Source of the DNA: CAWAYR01 sp050250955 | GTDB lineage: Bacteria; Acidobacteriota; Vicinamibacteria; Vicinamibacterales; UBA2999 | Length of the DNA: 64,000 bases | Reading direction: 5' to 3' | Assembly (NCBI GenBank): GCA_050250955.1 | Contig: JBFWNR010000011.1 | Span: forward strand, 1-64,000 | Translations under genes and position numbers: made by a program | Notes under the pieces: generated by a model | Database searches by the model: none | Told to the model about the DNA's origin: nothing | The model's input: only the letters and a program-made list of their open reading frames with translations | In this document: positions 62,657-64,000 of the stretch, one piece after another | How positions within the stretch are numbered: the stretch's first letter is position 1 | How the letters are laid out: every line of letters starts with the position of its first letter

Positions 62657-63928
62657 ATGCACATCCAGACCGACCGCGCCCTCATCCCCGCCCGCGCCCC
62701 CTCGGTGCGCTACCTGCACGTGGTCATCAGCGCGCCCGCCGCGCCGCCGCGCGCGCCGCACGCCGCCGCCCGGCCCCCGGCCGCCGTGGCCCTGGTGCTC
62801 GACCGCTCGGGCTCGATGGACGGCAGCAAGTTCGCCATGGCCCGCACCGCCGTGGAGCACGCCGTGCGGCTGCTGGCACCCACCGACGAACTGGCCGTGG
62901 TCTGCTACGACGACCGGGTGGACACGGTGCTGGCGCGCACGCCCGCCAGCGCGGAGGCCAAGCGGCTGGCGCTCGAGCGGCTGGCGCGGGTTGACGCGCG
63001 CGGGTCCACGAACCTGGAGGGCGGCTGGACGCGCGGGGCAGAGGAGCTGCAGCCGGCCACGGCGGACGTGCGCCGCGTGCTGCTGCTCACGGACGGTCTG
63101 GCCAACCAGGGCGTGGTCGATCCCGAGGACCTGGCGGCCACGGCGGCGCGGCTGCGCGCGCAGGGCATCACCACGTCCACCTTCGGCGTCGGCGCGGACT
63201 TCGACGAGCAGCTGCTGGCGCGGCTGGCTGCCGAGGGAGGCGGGCACTTCTACTTCATCGAGCAGCCGCGGCAGATTCCAGACCTGCTGGCCAGCGAACT
63301 GGGCGAGACGCTGGACGTGGTGGCGCGCGAGGCGGTGTTCGAGATCACGGCCGGGGGCGGCGTCGATCTCGGCGTGCTCAACCGCGCGGACGCGGAGCTG
63401 GCGCCCGGGGTGCTGCGCGTGCGTCTCGGGGACCTGGTGGCGGACCAGGAAGTGACGCTGGTCGTCGCCGTGGGCGTGCGTGAGGTGCCGGCGGCGGGGG
63501 AGTCCGTGTCCGTGCGCTGCCGCCTGTCAGACCGCGACCAGGCGCTGGTGCCGCTGCCGCTGGTGGTGGACTGGCGCGTGGTGGAGCCGGCTGAGCACGA
63601 CGCCCAGCCGGTGAACGAGCAGGTGCTGGTGGCGGTGGCCCGTCACCTGGCCGGGCAGGCCAAGGCGATGGCGCTGGTCGCCAATCGCCAGGGCCACTAC
63701 GACGACGCGCAGCGCATCCTGCACGACATGGCCGCCACGCTGCGGCGGCTGGCGCCGGGGAACGCGGAGGTGGCGCGTCTGGCCGCGGGCCTCGAGGGCG
63801 AGCGGGTGCTCTTCCAGAGCGCGATGAGCCCGCTGGAGATGAAGCGGCGACACTTCGCCTCGCATGTGATGGCGGAGTCGCGGGAGCCGGAGGGGAAAGC
63901 GCGGCGGCGTCATGAACGGCGGATATGA
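62657..63928 (+). CDS. von Willebrand factor A domain protein
   Basis: A 423-residue protein. The VWA domain occupies about residues 38-220. The metal-site motif DRSGSMDGSK is near residue 49, TNLEGGW near 117 supplies the threonine position, and LLLTDGLANQGV near 137 the aspartate. The C-terminal 200 residues are beta-rich then helical. No signal peptide is visible, so it is cytoplasmic. Proteins of this layout often work with MoxR-type ATPases or act in stress and defence, but no partner is in the window. Confidence 0.87.
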   Translation: MHIQTDRALIPARAPSVRYLHVVISAPAAPPRAPHAAARPPAAVALVLDRSGSMDGSKFAMARTAVEHAVRLLAPTDELAVVCYDDRVDTVLARTPASAEAKRLALERLARVDARGSTNLEGGWTRGAEELQPATADVRRVLLLTDGLANQGVVDPEDLAATAARLRAQGITTSTFGVGADFDEQLLARLAAEGGGHFYFIEQPRQIPDLLASELGETLDVVAREAVFEITAGGGVDLGVLNRADAELAPGVLRVRLGDLVADQEVTLVVAVGVREVPAAGESVSVRCRLSDRDQALVPLPLVVDWRVVEPAEHDAQPVNEQVLVAVARHLAGQAKAMALVANRQGHYDDAQRILHDMAATLRRLAPGNAEVARLAAGLEGERVLFQSAMSPLEMKRRHFASHVMAESREPEGKARRRHERRI

Positions 63929-63930
63929 AC

Positions 63931-64000
63931 GGCGGCTCTAAAGAGCCGCCCGACGTACCGGACGAGGCGCCGCCCTACGTACGAGGCAACATAGGGCGGA
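63931..64000. repeat. Palindromic repeats at the window end
   Basis: GGCGGCTCT and AGAGCCGCC arms (63931-63950) repeat the unit seen at 9170. Then gccgccctacgtacg (63968 on) matches the repeat tails at 22365-22410. No gene is seen between 63929 and 64000. Confidence 0.55.

Overview
The window is a piece of a high-GC bacterial chromosome. The gene families point to an Acidobacteriota relative, perhaps of the Vicinamibacteria type, but this is an inference from family content and no marker gene is present. The hints are a long MacB/FtsX-type permease followed by a small cytochrome resembling the reaction-centre cytochrome family, an ECF sigma factor paired with a large TPR-bearing Ser/Thr kinase, many toxin-antitoxin pairs, and several families of short palindromic intergenic repeats. 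I saw no tRNA, rRNA or CRISPR array.

The left third (1-21.7 kb) is mostly metabolic and housekeeping. On the minus strand lie a cytochrome and ABC-type permease pair, and a tightly overlapped sugar operon (PfkB kinase, GH4 glycosidase, APC permease). On the plus strand follow an AlkD-like DNA repair protein, MsrB and two DUF3553-like proteins. Back on the minus strand are a Tat-type amidohydrolase, an AttEFGH-like export cluster and a secreted fibronectin-like protein. A plus-strand sigma factor and kinase close the section. A PIN/RHH toxin-antitoxin pair and a Uma2 nuclease mark the change to accessory DNA.

The middle (21.8-49.2 kb) is a defence island. It starts with a Rad50-like ATPase carrying a zinc-hook CxxC and a small partner protein, next to a decayed fragment of a second such ATPase. 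HigBA, two secreted proteins and a McrBC locus whose mcrB is frameshifted follow. The centrepiece is a plus-strand, largely overlapping operon (32.1-48.8 kb): SNF2-type helicase with a DUF3883 end, a small protein, a DUF1156 DNA methylase, an SF1 helicase fused to a DUF559-like nuclease, a DUF499 ATPase with an N-terminal HEPN-like domain, a small protein, and a Ser/Thr kinase fused to a parallel beta-helix. A DUF6884-like gene follows. The DUF1156/DUF499/helicase set is a recognised putative anti-phage combination. The helicase-nuclease and kinase-beta-helix additions make this version worth testing as a distinct system.

The region 49.2-58.9 kb is a mosaic of mobile and decaying DNA: a truncated regulator joined out of frame to a phospholipase-D-like remnant, two Gp49/HigA-type toxin pairs, an MNT/HEPN pair, a solitary HicB, two Uma2 copies (one broken), Fic and DNA polymerase IV. 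Exact or near copies of the 3' end of the aminotransferase gene at 58.9 kb recur at 55.7 and 49.5 kb, as if that gene end had been an integration or recombination site. The right end holds the aminotransferase, a divergent APC transporter, another toxin pair and a von Willebrand A protein.
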